Shown: positions 6,287 to 14,936 of the stretch, piece by piece
How the letters are laid out: each line of letters begins with the position of its first letter
Numbering within the stretch: the stretch's first letter is position 1
NCBI GenBank assembly: GCA_017425655.1
Contig: JAFPAT010000091.1
Location: 1 to 35,407 of the forward strand
Direction of reading: 5' to 3'
Length of the DNA stretch: 35,407 nt
DNA from: Rikenellaceae bacterium
GTDB lineage: Bacteria > Bacteroidota > Bacteroidia > Bacteroidales > Rikenellaceae
Made by a program: the position numbers and the translations under genes
Notes under the pieces: generated by a model
The model's database searches: none
Told to the model about the DNA's origin: nothing
Seen by the model: the letters and a program-made list of their open reading frames with translations, nothing else

Positions 6287-7063
6287 TTACTCTTGATTAT
6301 AGGTGTGGATACTTCGCTCCGACGAGGGAAGATAATTCACGCCATACCAACACATTTGCAGCGCAAGAAAGGCCACAATCAGCACAACATAGAGTCTTCG
6401 GCGAGAACCACCGCGCAGATGTATAGCCACCAGATAGAGCGCCCACGTCGCCACTGCCCACGCCTCCTTCGGATCCCAACTCCAATAGGCGCCCCACGCC
6501 TGTTTTGCCCACAGTGCGCCCGTCAGCATACCGATCGTAAAGAGTCCGACACCGCCATAGAGCAGTCGATCAATCGCCTCATGCAAATTGCGTTCGGGGC
6601 GAAACAGTCCATAGAGCGCCAGCAACGTAGCACATCCCAACAGCCCGTATGAGAACATATATATCGCCACGTGTGGCACAAACCATCCGCTTTGCAGGGC
6701 CGGCATAAGTGTCTGATCAAGGATCTCGGGGCGCAGAAGATTAATCGTGAGGAATACCGTCGAAAGTAGAGCCGAAAATGACAAGATCCAACGATAGCGC
6801 CAGCGCAGATATGTAAATAGTCCCGCCACTAACAGACATAGCGAGTACCACAATCGCGTCTCACCCATTGTGCGCAACGGCGGACGAGAGAGAGCACCCC
6901 ACAACATCGCCACAAACAGAGCCAACACCGCCACGCCTGTAACCGAAAGTGCAATCGCTACTCGACTGCGATCCTTGCTACGCAATGCCGCAACTGCCGC
7001 CCCGATTGAGAGCAGAGTGGTCGCCACCGCGAAATATGGGAATAGAGTCCAACCGATCATCAT
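6287..7063 (-). CDS. ccsA: System II cytochrome c assembly protein CcsA (ResC type)
   Basis: The 258-residue membrane protein has about eight helices and the heme-handling signature WGAYWSWDPKEAW near residues 191-203, the WWD-type domain of CcsA/CcmC proteins. Conserved histidines lie near the helices (FVPHVAIYMFSYG near residue 128). CcsA works with ResB to move heme across the membrane and attach it to apocytochrome CxxCH sites. The gene overlaps resB by four bases (ATGA), and is the last gene of a leftward operon. No cytochrome c or nitrite reductase gene is in the window. Confidence 0.9.
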   Translation of the reverse strand: MMIGWTLFPYFAVATTLLSIGAAVAALRSKDRSRVAIALSVTGVAVLALFVAMLWGALSRPPLRTMGETRLWYSLCLLVAGLFTYLRWRYRWILSFSALLSTVFLTINLLRPEILDQTLMPALQSGWFVPHVAIYMFSYGLLGCATLLALYGLFRPERNLHEAIDRLLYGGVGLFTIGMLTGALWAKQAWGAYWSWDPKEAWAVATWALYLVAIHLRGGSRRRLYVVLIVAFLALQMCWYGVNYLPSSERSIHTYNQE

Positions 7064-7971
7064 CGCTCAACCTCCTCTCTGCGCTCTGCGCTCTCCGAAG
7101 CCTGCGGCGCACCCTTGATCCCCATTGTCGCATTGCCACGCGGACCGACAAAGAAGAGCAGCACCGCGCCTGCAAGCATCATCACAATACCCGTCAGCGC
7201 AAGCCAACGCCATCCGTCGCGCACAATCTCGACTATGCAATATTGCACCTGCTCACCCTGCGGAGCGGTGTCGTAGCCGGCTAAATAGAGTGTTTCGTTC
7301 CACGTGCGACGATAGGGGTGATTGACTTGCATGGCGACCTGTCGTCCATCGACCAACACCTGCGCCACAAACGACGAAGGCGTGCCGTCGGTATAATATT
7401 CCACCTCAAAATCAACAAGTTGGAGTTCATATTCAACTCTTGATATACGGCCTTCACTATCAAAAACCTCGCGTGTCGGCACATCACGTGTAACTATCGA
7501 GCGCAACTCCTCACGATCAGGTGCACCCCAGAAACCGGCCGCTAACGCCAACCATAGACCGAGGTGGTTGAGCAGAAAACGCCAACGCACGCCGTTCTCA
7601 TTGCGCCAACCGCGCAATGTAACCAATGCCAAATGCAGAAGGACAAAGAGAAGTGCCACGACCGTAGGCCACGCCGTCGATGCGGGCTCACGTTGCAGCC
7701 CAAGCCACAGACCGACTGCGACCAACAATCCGAGCGAAAACCACGTCGCGCGGCGCGACAATAGCGACTGCACCACGCGCGACTTTCCAAATCGCGTATA
7801 GAGGATGGCTATCATTGCCACCCCAGCAACAAAGAGAATCAGCGACAACGGATATCGGAACAGCGGCAACGGGAAATCTCCCATCACGATCTGAATAATC
7901 GCACAGAGCAGCGCAAGCGCACCAACTGCAAGCAGTTCGCCTACGATATTTTCTCTCTGCGCCGAGTCCAT
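7060..7971 (-). CDS. resB: System II cytochrome c assembly protein ResB-like
   Basis: The 303-residue protein has paired N-terminal helices, two more helices around residues 66-115, a helix near 135, a periplasmic domain and a final helix near residue 265. The part VNHPYRRTWNETLYLAGYD, then VEIVRDGWRWLALTGIVMMLAGAVLLFF, is typical of ResB/Ccs1. It is shorter than most ResB proteins (about 400-550 residues), as is common in Bacteroidota. It partners CcsA, whose start overlaps its end. Five bases separate it from the Ca2+ ATPase gene upstream, so all three are probably on one transcript. Confidence 0.85.
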   Translation of the reverse strand: MDSAQRENIVGELLAVGALALLCAIIQIVMGDFPLPLFRYPLSLILFVAGVAMIAILYTRFGKSRVVQSLLSRRATWFSLGLLVAVGLWLGLQREPASTAWPTVVALLFVLLHLALVTLRGWRNENGVRWRFLLNHLGLWLALAAGFWGAPDREELRSIVTRDVPTREVFDSEGRISRVEYELQLVDFEVEYYTDGTPSSFVAQVLVDGRQVAMQVNHPYRRTWNETLYLAGYDTAPQGEQVQYCIVEIVRDGWRWLALTGIVMMLAGAVLLFFVGPRGNATMGIKGAPQASESAERREEVER

Positions 7972-7976
7972 ATCGG

Positions 7977-10613
7977 CTATTTACGTATGAAGAGTTTTAC
8001 AATCTCGCTCACCACAAACGGAGCTACCGACAGTCCGACAACCCACAACCACTGCTCACTCGAGAGCGCGGTTACGTGGAAGATCGATTGCAGGGCGGGG
8101 ATCAACATCACACCGAGCATCAGTGCAACAACCAACAAAATTGCGCCCCACAGCAGGCCATTCGAGAAGAGAATCGAGAAGGCATTCTCCTTACCCGAAC
8201 GGATACTGAAAATGAGCGACATCTGCGAGAATGCCAGCACTGCAAAGGTCATCGTGCGAGCCACGTCGATCGAGGTGTGCAGACCGATTTGGTAGGCCGC
8301 AAGCACCAATCCCGAAATCAACACACTCTGCAAAACGATACGGATTACAAAGCCGCGGGTCAAAATACCCTGATCGGGGTCGATCGGCTTACGGCGCATA
8401 ATATTTCGTGCTGCGGGATCGACGCTCAATGCCAATGCAGGCAGTGAATCTGTAACCAGATTGATCCAGAGGATATGTATCGGCAACAGCGGCGTTACCA
8501 TATTGCAAATCACCGCCGTAAAGAGCACCAAAATCTCACCCAGATTGGTCGAAAGCATAAACTGAATCGACTTCATCAAATTATCGTAGATGCGACGACC
8601 CTCCGACACCGAGCTGACGATCGTTGCGAAATTATCATCCGTAAGAATCACATCGGCAGCCTCCTTCGACACGTCGGTACCCGTAATACCCATCGCCACA
8701 CCGATATCGGCCAGCTTCAATGCCGGCGCATCATTTACGCCGTCGCCCGTCATCGCAACCACATTGCGACGCTCCTGGAACGCCTTGACAATTCGCACTT
8801 TATGCTCGGGAGCAACACGCGCAAAGACTGCCGCGTGCTCGGCCGTAGCTCGCAATTCGTCATCAGACATAGCCTGTACCTCAACGCCCGTATGGACCGT
8901 ATTGCCCTCCTCCATAATTCCGAGCGCACGAGCAATAGCCGTAGCCGTAATGCGGTGGTCGCCCGTAATCATCACGGGGCGAATACCAGCAGCGCGGCAC
9001 TCGGCCACCGCATCCTTAACCTCCTCGCGAGGAGGATCGATCATACCAACCATACCGACAAAGATCAAATCGCACTCCACGGTCGCAGGTTCAACCACAG
9101 CAGGTAGCTCATCAATATATTTGTAGGCCATAGCCAGCACTCGCAGTGCGCGACCTCCCATATCGTGGTAGGCCTCATTAAGACGCGCACGATCCTCGTC
9201 TGTAAGGTCGCGCTCCTCGCCGCGCACATGTATCTGCTTACAGCAGGCCAACATCTCGTCCATCGCACCCTTAACGGCCACCATCAAGCGACCCGATGCA
9301 GGATCGCGGTGGATTGTTGACATCAGTTTTCGCTCCGAGTCAAACGGGATCTCTCCCGCACGCGGAGCCTCCGAATCGAGTTTATCTTTATAGAAGCCCC
9401 ACTTCAAGCCCAAATCGAGCAAAGCCGTCTCGGTCGGGTCGCCCAGCGTCTGCACGCGATCACCTTCGCGACTCAACTTTCCGTCGTTGGCGAGGTTGGC
9501 AATACGCACCAGCAGTCGCTCGGCATCGGTATCGACAACATCGTCGGCAACCAGCACATTGTCGGTATAGATATGGGTTACAGTCATTCGGTTCTGGGTC
9601 AGCGTACCCGTCTTATCCGAGCAGATCACGGTCGTACTACCCAACGTCTCGACCGAAGGCAGATTGCGAATAATCGCATTTTTCTTCGCCAGACGCTGCA
9701 CGCCGATTGCCAGCACGATAGTCGAAACCGCAGGCAGACCCTCGGGAATTGCCGCCGCAGCCAAGCTCACTGCCGTCATAAACATCGTCATCAGATCGTT
9801 GCCATACAAAATGCCGACAACAAAGATCAGCGCACAGATCGCCAGCGCCGCCACAGCCAAATACTTACCCAACTGATCCAAACGTTGCTGCATCGGAGTT
9901 TTGGTCTCGGGCACAGATTGAATCATCGAGGCGATCTTACCCACCTCCGAGGCCTCGCCAACAGCCGTAACCACACCGCGACCACGACCATACGTTACCG
10001 AACACGACGAGAAGGCCATATTGGTTCGATCGCCAATCGGAGCCTCGCCCTCGATCACCGCAGTCTGCTTCTCAACGGGCAGCGACTCACCCGTCAGGGC
10101 CGCCTCCTGAATCTTCAAATTGACCGACTCGGTGAGTCGCATATCGGCAGGCACGCTATCGCCCGTCTCGATCTCGACCACATCGCCCACAACCAACTCG
10201 CGCGACTCGATTACCTGCACCTCGCCACCACGGACAACTTTACAGTGCGGTGCCGCCATCTTCTCAAGCGCATCGAGCGACTTCTCGGCCTTGGCCTCCT
10301 GCGCCACGCCGATAATGGCGTTGAGCACCACGATAACCATAATGATAATGGCATCGGTAAAGCCCTCGCCCTCCATCACACCCACAACGCCCGAGATAAC
10401 AGCCGCTGCAATCAGCACCAAGATCATAAAACTCTTGAACTGCGCGAGGAATTTCACCAACAGCGTAGTGTGTTTTGTTTTACGGAATTCGTTGTAGCCG
10501 TCGCGGGCCAAACGCGCTGCCGCCTCTTCGGTCGAGAGACCCTGCGCGAGATCGGTCGAGAGTTGCTCGGCGATCTGTTCGATGGTGTTGTTATACACTT
10601 TTTCGAGGTTCAT
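7977..10613 (-). CDS. P-type Ca2+-transporting ATPase (P2 type)
   Basis: The pump exports Ca2+ using ATP through a phosphoaspartate intermediate. Numbered from the ATG at 10613 (878 residues): an N-terminal cation-ATPase domain, TGES at 174-177 in the actuator domain, PEGLP at 290-294 in M4 and DKTGTLT with the phosphorylated Asp333. Further on are KGA in the nucleotide domain, MITGD, and TGDGVNDAPALK in the phosphorylation domain. NLVTDSLPALAL lies in M6. The PEGLP and N-x-x-T-D residues are those that bind Ca2+ in SERCA-type pumps. The open frame extends to 10718, but a TATTTTTG promoter box lies inside that extension, so ATGs at 10613, 10625 or 10634 are the realistic starts. MNLEKVYNN at 10613 fits the family best. 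Confidence 0.93.
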   Translation of the reverse strand: MNLEKVYNNTIEQIAEQLSTDLAQGLSTEEAAARLARDGYNEFRKTKHTTLLVKFLAQFKSFMILVLIAAAVISGVVGVMEGEGFTDAIIIMVIVVLNAIIGVAQEAKAEKSLDALEKMAAPHCKVVRGGEVQVIESRELVVGDVVEIETGDSVPADMRLTESVNLKIQEAALTGESLPVEKQTAVIEGEAPIGDRTNMAFSSCSVTYGRGRGVVTAVGEASEVGKIASMIQSVPETKTPMQQRLDQLGKYLAVAALAICALIFVVGILYGNDLMTMFMTAVSLAAAAIPEGLPAVSTIVLAIGVQRLAKKNAIIRNLPSVETLGSTTVICSDKTGTLTQNRMTVTHIYTDNVLVADDVVDTDAERLLVRIANLANDGKLSREGDRVQTLGDPTETALLDLGLKWGFYKDKLDSEAPRAGEIPFDSERKLMSTIHRDPASGRLMVAVKGAMDEMLACCKQIHVRGEERDLTDEDRARLNEAYHDMGGRALRVLAMAYKYIDELPAVVEPATVECDLIFVGMVGMIDPPREEVKDAVAECRAAGIRPVMITGDHRITATAIARALGIMEEGNTVHTGVEVQAMSDDELRATAEHAAVFARVAPEHKVRIVKAFQERRNVVAMTGDGVNDAPALKLADIGVAMGITGTDVSKEAADVILTDDNFATIVSSVSEGRRIYDNLMKSIQFMLSTNLGEILVLFTAVICNMVTPLLPIHILWINLVTDSLPALALSVDPAARNIMRRKPIDPDQGILTRGFVIRIVLQSVLISGLVLAAYQIGLHTSIDVARTMTFAVLAFSQMSLIFSIRSGKENAFSILFSNGLLWGAILLVVALMLGVMLIPALQSIFHVTALSSEQWLWVVGLSVAPFVVSEIVKLFIRK

Positions 10614-10644
10614 ATAATGAGTCATTTTTTGCATTTCGTAATTA

Positions 10645-10652
10645 CAAAAATA
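10645..10652 (-). promoter_or_regulatory. -7 box of the Ca2+ ATPase/resB/ccsA operon
   Basis: TATTTTTG on the minus strand matches TAnnTTTG. It lies 32 bases upstream of the preferred ATPase start, and rules out the longer N-terminus. Confidence 0.55.
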
Positions 10653-10727
10653 GGAATCCTTTACGAATTTTCCGCACTTCGTCGCAATCAAAATCTCAAC
10701 CATTAGTCGGATATGCATGGAAAAGCG

Positions 10728-10757
10728 TTGAAATTCTCATTTTTTTCGTTAAATTTG
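10728..10757 (+). promoter_or_regulatory. Promoter of the GH84 gene
   Basis: TTG (10728-10730), exactly 19 bases, then TAAATTTG (10750-10757) gives a consensus Bacteroidota promoter, 40 bases before the ATG at 10798. Confidence 0.8.
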
Positions 10758-10797
10758 TGAGGATAATCTGATTTATAAAACTAAAAACTACCCTATA

Positions 10798-12723
10798 ATG
10801 AAACGATTTCTTTCGCTCTTTGTGTGTTCGCTGGCCGCGCTGACTGCCTCGTCGCACAACATCTACACCATCTATCCCACCCCGCAGAATCAATATGGAT
10901 TCGAGCGCACGGCCTCTTTCACACCACAGGTCAATATCGTTGTCGAGAGTGAGATCGACCAGACGACTATCGATCGCGCCGTGCAGGTACTTACCGATCA
11001 CGGATTTAAGGCCAACGTGTCGAAGACCATCGCCAAGAGTGGCTCGAATCTGCTGCTCGGCGTTGCCGGCTCAAAGGGTACGGTCGATCGCCTCGTTACG
11101 TCGCTCGGCCTCGATCGCTCGGTCTTTGCGCTCGACGAGAAGTATGATCGCCACCTGCTCACGCTTACGGACAACGGGCGCGGTGCCGCACAGGTGGTTA
11201 TCTTGGGTGAGCACACCGATGCCGTTTTCTACGGTTTGGCTTCACTCGAACAGATGTTGGATCAGGGCACGACCGATATGCAGTGTGTGCTGATCGAAGA
11301 CTATGCCGATACGCGCTATCGTGGCGTTATCGAGGGCTACTACGGAGTCCCCTATACGGCCGAAGTTACGAAGGATCTGTTTCGCTTTATGGCTCGTTTC
11401 AAGATGAATACATATATGTATGGTGCGAAATCCGACGAGTATCACTCGCGCTATTGGAGTGAGCCCTACCCTACCGAGATCACCGAGCATCAGAAGCGTA
11501 TCGGCTTCCTGACGCAGGATATGATGCGCGAGATCACCGACGTTGCCCACGCTACCAAAGTCAATTTCATCTGGGCAATCCACCCGGGTCGCGCCTTTGC
11601 CAAGGCTGACAACGAGAAGGTACTCAATAAGATTATGGACAAGTTCGAGAGCATGTACTCGTTGGGCGTACGCCAATTCGGTGTCTTTGTCGATGATGTG
11701 GGTGTGCCGACCGAGGTCGAGGAGATGGAGATCTGCGCTCGCAACCTCGATCAACTCCAAAAGATGATCGACAAGCGCTGGAATAGCACCAACGCACCCG
11801 CTGCCGATCAGGTCAAGCCGTTGCACTACGTTCCGCAGCTCTACTGCTACTCGTGGAGCACTCCCGAGGGCACAAAGAATTTCTTCAACTCGCTATCAAA
11901 GACCGATCCCAAGATCGAGATCTACATCACCGGTCGCAACGTTTGGTCAGTGCCGAGCAACGAGGACATTTCGCACATTACCCAATATCTGGGTCGCAAT
12001 GTAAGTTGGTGGTGGAACTACGCCTGCAACGATGCCGACTTCACGAAGCTCTTCATTATGGATATGTACACCAACTTCCGCGATGAGTCGCATATCGACA
12101 ACCTCGCCCGTTTGGAGAGCAGTTTATCGGGCGTTAATACGATCATTATCAACCCGATGCAGCAGGGCGCAGCGTCGAAGATTCCGCTGTTCAGCGTTGC
12201 CGATTATACGTGGAACAGCGACGCATTCAACAACGACAAGAGCTGGGAGGCATCGCTGCCGGCCGTTGTTGGTAAGGAGCGCGCCGTAGCTCTGCGCAAA
12301 GCGGCTCCCTATCTGCGTTATTTCGATTCTGACGGTCTGACATACCTCTTTGAGCGTTACAAACTCTCGATTAAGCGCGGCAAGCCCGACCATCAGGCTC
12401 TGCTCAAAGAGTTACGCGAAATTCACGCTGCGTGTGTCGAATTGAAAAAGATGAAGGATTCGAACGACGAGAGCGATCGTCTGTTCTATGGTGATATCCG
12501 CCCCTGGTTGCTCAAATTGGAGGCAATGACAAGCGAAGCCGTTGCGCTGTTCGAGGGCAAAACACCTCCGACGGTCGATTATGTGAATAACCCCGACTTC
12601 CAATTCGAGACATTGAACGGTATGGGTGAACATATTTCACTCAAAGTGATGACCGCCGAGCCATCGAACGAGTGTCTGCCCGAATTGCTCAAATGGCTGC
12701 ACGAGCAGGAGGTAATTCCTTAA
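10798..12723 (+). CDS. GH84 beta-N-acetylglucosaminidase (O-GlcNAcase/NagJ type), secreted
   Basis: GH84 enzymes remove terminal beta-linked GlcNAc by substrate-assisted catalysis. The 641-residue protein has a signal peptide (MKRFLSLFVCSLAALTASS) without a lipobox and an N-terminal GH20b-type alpha/beta domain to about residue 165. The catalytic barrel opens with RGVIEGYYGVPY (175-186). MYGAKSDEYHSRYWSEPYP follows near 207-225, and the catalytic Asp pair is D299-D300 in FVDDVG. WWWNYACND lies further on at the place of the NYPVND substrate loop. A helical C-terminal part follows from about residue 500. Substrates are probably host mucin or glycoprotein glycans. It stands alone with its own promoter and no SusC/D partner next to it. 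Confidence 0.93.
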   Translation: MKRFLSLFVCSLAALTASSHNIYTIYPTPQNQYGFERTASFTPQVNIVVESEIDQTTIDRAVQVLTDHGFKANVSKTIAKSGSNLLLGVAGSKGTVDRLVTSLGLDRSVFALDEKYDRHLLTLTDNGRGAAQVVILGEHTDAVFYGLASLEQMLDQGTTDMQCVLIEDYADTRYRGVIEGYYGVPYTAEVTKDLFRFMARFKMNTYMYGAKSDEYHSRYWSEPYPTEITEHQKRIGFLTQDMMREITDVAHATKVNFIWAIHPGRAFAKADNEKVLNKIMDKFESMYSLGVRQFGVFVDDVGVPTEVEEMEICARNLDQLQKMIDKRWNSTNAPAADQVKPLHYVPQLYCYSWSTPEGTKNFFNSLSKTDPKIEIYITGRNVWSVPSNEDISHITQYLGRNVSWWWNYACNDADFTKLFIMDMYTNFRDESHIDNLARLESSLSGVNTIIINPMQQGAASKIPLFSVADYTWNSDAFNNDKSWEASLPAVVGKERAVALRKAAPYLRYFDSDGLTYLFERYKLSIKRGKPDHQALLKELREIHAACVELKKMKDSNDESDRLFYGDIRPWLLKLEAMTSEAVALFEGKTPPTVDYVNNPDFQFETLNGMGEHISLKVMTAEPSNECLPELLKWLHEQEVIP

Positions 12724-12754
12724 TTATGAGCACTCGTGCGATAGTTGCACGATA

Positions 12755-12762
12755 TAAATTTG
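12755..12762 (+). promoter_or_regulatory. -7 box of the plug-domain protein gene
   Basis: TAAATTTG matches the consensus and lies 55 bases before the ATG at 12817. The -33 element is not clear. The 5-bp inverted repeat CGTGC/GCACG just upstream could end the GH84 transcript but lacks a T-run. Confidence 0.45.
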
Positions 12763-12816
12763 CATTTGTGTAACGACGCGATATTTACGTCAAAAAAACA
12801 ATTAAACTGAACGGCT

Positions 12817-13518
12817 ATGAAAAAGTTTTTACTCGCGGCCTTTGCGCTGATAGCCTCGGTCGCACTCTATGCACAACAAGCCACGCCATTCAACGGGCAG
12901 ATCATCGCGCCCAATGGCAAGGGTTTGAAAGCTCAACTCTCAATCAAAGGCACCGACCTGGCGGCTAATGCCGACAAGCAGGGTCGTTTCGGATTCACAA
13001 CGCTCAATGCTGATGATGTTTTGGAGATCAAATGCAATAAGCAGATTCGCGAGGTGAAGGTCGAAGGTCGCCAATCGATGCGCATCGTCTGGGGCGCAGA
13101 TGGTGTCGAGGTGAGCGAAGATGCAGCACTCGTCAGCGAGGGCGAAAAATGGGTTAAACGTCGTGAATATCTGAACGATCTGTCGAAGATTATGGGTACT
13201 GATCTGCGTCGTAGCGGTGCGCACTCGTTGATCAGCGCACTACGCGCACGTGTTCCGAGCATCGAAATCGACGATCAAGGTCGTGTGATTATCCATCGCG
13301 CCTCGGTGCAGAAGTCGAGCGGCGGTATTGGCGATCGCGCAAATGTCAATTTCAATGCGATGATTGTGCTCGACGGGCAGGAGATTCAGTCGTTGAACGA
13401 TGTTAGTCTGTTCGACGTGGGTATGGTCCAGATTTTAGACGAGGCTCCGCTCTACGGTTTTCGTGGTGTGAATGGCGTAGTGGAGATCACCTCCGAGTCA
13501 GCTCTAAAGAAGAAGTAA
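12817..13518 (+). CDS. Receptor-like protein with only carboxypeptidase-D-like and TonB plug domains
   Basis: The 233-residue protein has a signal peptide (MKKFLLAAFALIASVALYAQ). A carboxypeptidase-D-like beta sandwich covers residues 22-90 (GQIIAPNGKGLKAQLSIKG). A SusC-type plug region covers about residues 125-230, where LISALRARVPSIEID, FNAMIVLDGQEI and LYGFRGVNGVVEITS match the consensus PLYVVDG and IYGSRGANGVVLITT motifs. There is no C-terminal beta-barrel. The frame ends cleanly, with KKK as its last residues and a terminator behind it, so it is not a frameshifted receptor within this window. It may be a decayed SusC or a free periplasmic plug-like protein. It has its own promoter and lies behind GH84. 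Confidence 0.75.
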   Translation: MKKFLLAAFALIASVALYAQQATPFNGQIIAPNGKGLKAQLSIKGTDLAANADKQGRFGFTTLNADDVLEIKCNKQIREVKVEGRQSMRIVWGADGVEVSEDAALVSEGEKWVKRREYLNDLSKIMGTDLRRSGAHSLISALRARVPSIEIDDQGRVIIHRASVQKSSGGIGDRANVNFNAMIVLDGQEIQSLNDVSLFDVGMVQILDEAPLYGFRGVNGVVEITSESALKKK

Positions 13519-13565
13519 AATCGATTGGGAGAGCTTACCCAAAACAGAGTTTCACAACTCCAAAA

Positions 13566-13609
13566 CAGAAAACGAGCCTGCACCGTAAAGGTTGCAGGCT
13601 CATTTTTCT
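13566..13609. terminator. Bidirectional terminator between convergent genes
   Basis: GAGCCTGCA (13574-13582) pairs perfectly with TGCAGGCTC (13593-13601). It is followed by ATTTTTCTT on the + strand and by GTTTTCTGTTTT on the minus strand. It ends the plug-protein gene and the long leftward Sus-like operon. Confidence 0.85.
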
Positions 13610-13625
13610 TGCTTGTTACAGAGAG

Positions 13626-14087
13626 CTATTCGCCCTTAATCTCCGCAGGAATCTCGGTACGCTCGTAGATGCTAACATCTTCGGGATCGTCCTTTGCCAC
13701 CCAAGTCATCTTCGTTGCAGTGAGCGAGGTAACCACGTAGCGATGCGACCAATCACCACGGTCGTAGTCGTAGTTGCCGCGAATAACCGCACTACCAATC
13801 GTCTCGTCGATCTCGATATAGAAGTTGCCTGTCAGCAACTGCGTCGAAAAACTACCCAGATTTTGATAGAGTTTATAGCTACAGTCGCGACGTACGAAGT
13901 CGATATATACGTAGCTACCATCAGGCAACGCAACACCCTTCCACTCGGCAAGTTTCCACTCGCCAGCAATGTTGTTGGCCGTAACCTCCAACTGCGGATC
14001 CGTTGGAACAACGGGTTCATCATCGCACGCCACAAACCCGAACGTCGCCACCAAAAGGCTAATTGTCAATAAGATAAATCGTTTCAT
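13626..14087 (-). CDS. Small lipoprotein, lipocalin-like
   Basis: The 153-residue protein has a lipoprotein signal with the lipobox FVAC (Cys at residue 21). An acidic, Pro-rich linker follows, then a domain starting NIAGEWKLAEWKG. That opening, with alternating strands and a final YERTEIP, looks like the lipocalin-like proteins common in Bacteroidota. No enzyme motif is seen. It begins 17 bases after the DUF1573 gene and is the last gene before the terminator at 13574-13601, so it belongs to the Sus-like operon. Its ligand is unknown. Confidence 0.6.
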   Translation of the reverse strand: MKRFILLTISLLVATFGFVACDDEPVVPTDPQLEVTANNIAGEWKLAEWKGVALPDGSYVYIDFVRRDCSYKLYQNLGSFSTQLLTGNFYIEIDETIGSAVIRGNYDYDRGDWSHRYVVTSLTATKMTWVAKDDPEDVSIYERTEIPAEIKGE

Positions 14088-14104
14088 ATTGTATGTTTTT
14101 ATTT

Positions 14105-14923
14105 CTATTTTCGCGTTTCATTGCTACTGCTCGGCATAAAAATCTCGATCATTCGCTCGCGTGGCGCAAGGTCCAACCCATTGAGAAATAATCGCGGTCG
14201 CACCTTCGACCAGCGATCTTCACGCGGTTCGTAGGTGATAACCAGATCCCCCGCTTCACCCGCCTGCAATATTTCCGGCTCGGTATGCACACTCACTCCG
14301 CGTGTGGTCAAGAGTGTATCGGCAGAGATCTTTAACGCTTTGCGGCCGCCATTCATACACGCTATACGTTCTGTCTGAACGCCCTCGTTCTCGAAGCGAA
14401 CCCATTTGCGGCCAAGCAGCAACGCTCCGCAACTCTCCGCGTAGTCGCCACTACGATCCGCTGCCGCACGCACCCTGCCGCACAAGGTTACAACCGCCGC
14501 AGGTCGCTGACCCGAACGGTCGGTATAAATAAATATACGTTGGCTCACCTCGCCCGCATGTCCCCGCGGAAAGTATGTGATCTGCAACTTATTACGCCCA
14601 CCTCTTGCCGTCGGCTCGATCGTTTCCGACTCCGCCTTCAAACATCCGCACGAGGTCGAGATGCGGGTAATTGTGATCGGTTTCTCGCTAACATTTCGCC
14701 ACTCAATCTCACCGTGCCACGCGCCGCTATCATCGGCAATCGTACCGAAATTGAGCGTCGCGCCGCCCACAAATCGCATTCCGACATCTGTCGTCGCCAC
14801 GTTGCGTGCGCTATCGATTTTCGCGCGGGGAATAATGCGGATTTGCGCGTGTGCAGTCGTCATCATCGCCATAATGGAGATGGCCACGACCAGCAAACGC
14901 ACTATGTTTCGCTCCCAGCGCAT
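14105..14923 (-). CDS. DUF1573 domain protein
   Basis: The 272-residue protein has a signal peptide ending in TTAHA. The DUF1573 pattern follows: NFGTIADDSGAWHGEIEWRN, then ISTSCGCLKAE near residue 90, then ITYFPRGHAGEVSQRIFIYTD. DUF1573 domains are Ig/ASPM-SPD-2-Hydin-like folds of the envelope, frequent in Bacteroidota and of unknown biochemical role. A second similar sandwich may occupy the C-terminal half (DLVITYEPREDRWSKVRPRLF). It lies 13 bases after the S8 protease gene, in the same operon. Confidence 0.75.
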   Translation of the reverse strand: MRWERNIVRLLVVAISIMAMMTTAHAQIRIIPRAKIDSARNVATTDVGMRFVGGATLNFGTIADDSGAWHGEIEWRNVSEKPITITRISTSCGCLKAESETIEPTARGGRNKLQITYFPRGHAGEVSQRIFIYTDRSGQRPAAVVTLCGRVRAAADRSGDYAESCGALLLGRKWVRFENEGVQTERIACMNGGRKALKISADTLLTTRGVSVHTEPEILQAGEAGDLVITYEPREDRWSKVRPRLFLNGLDLAPRERMIEIFMPSSSNETRK

Positions 14924-14936
14924 CGCAATATCTACC

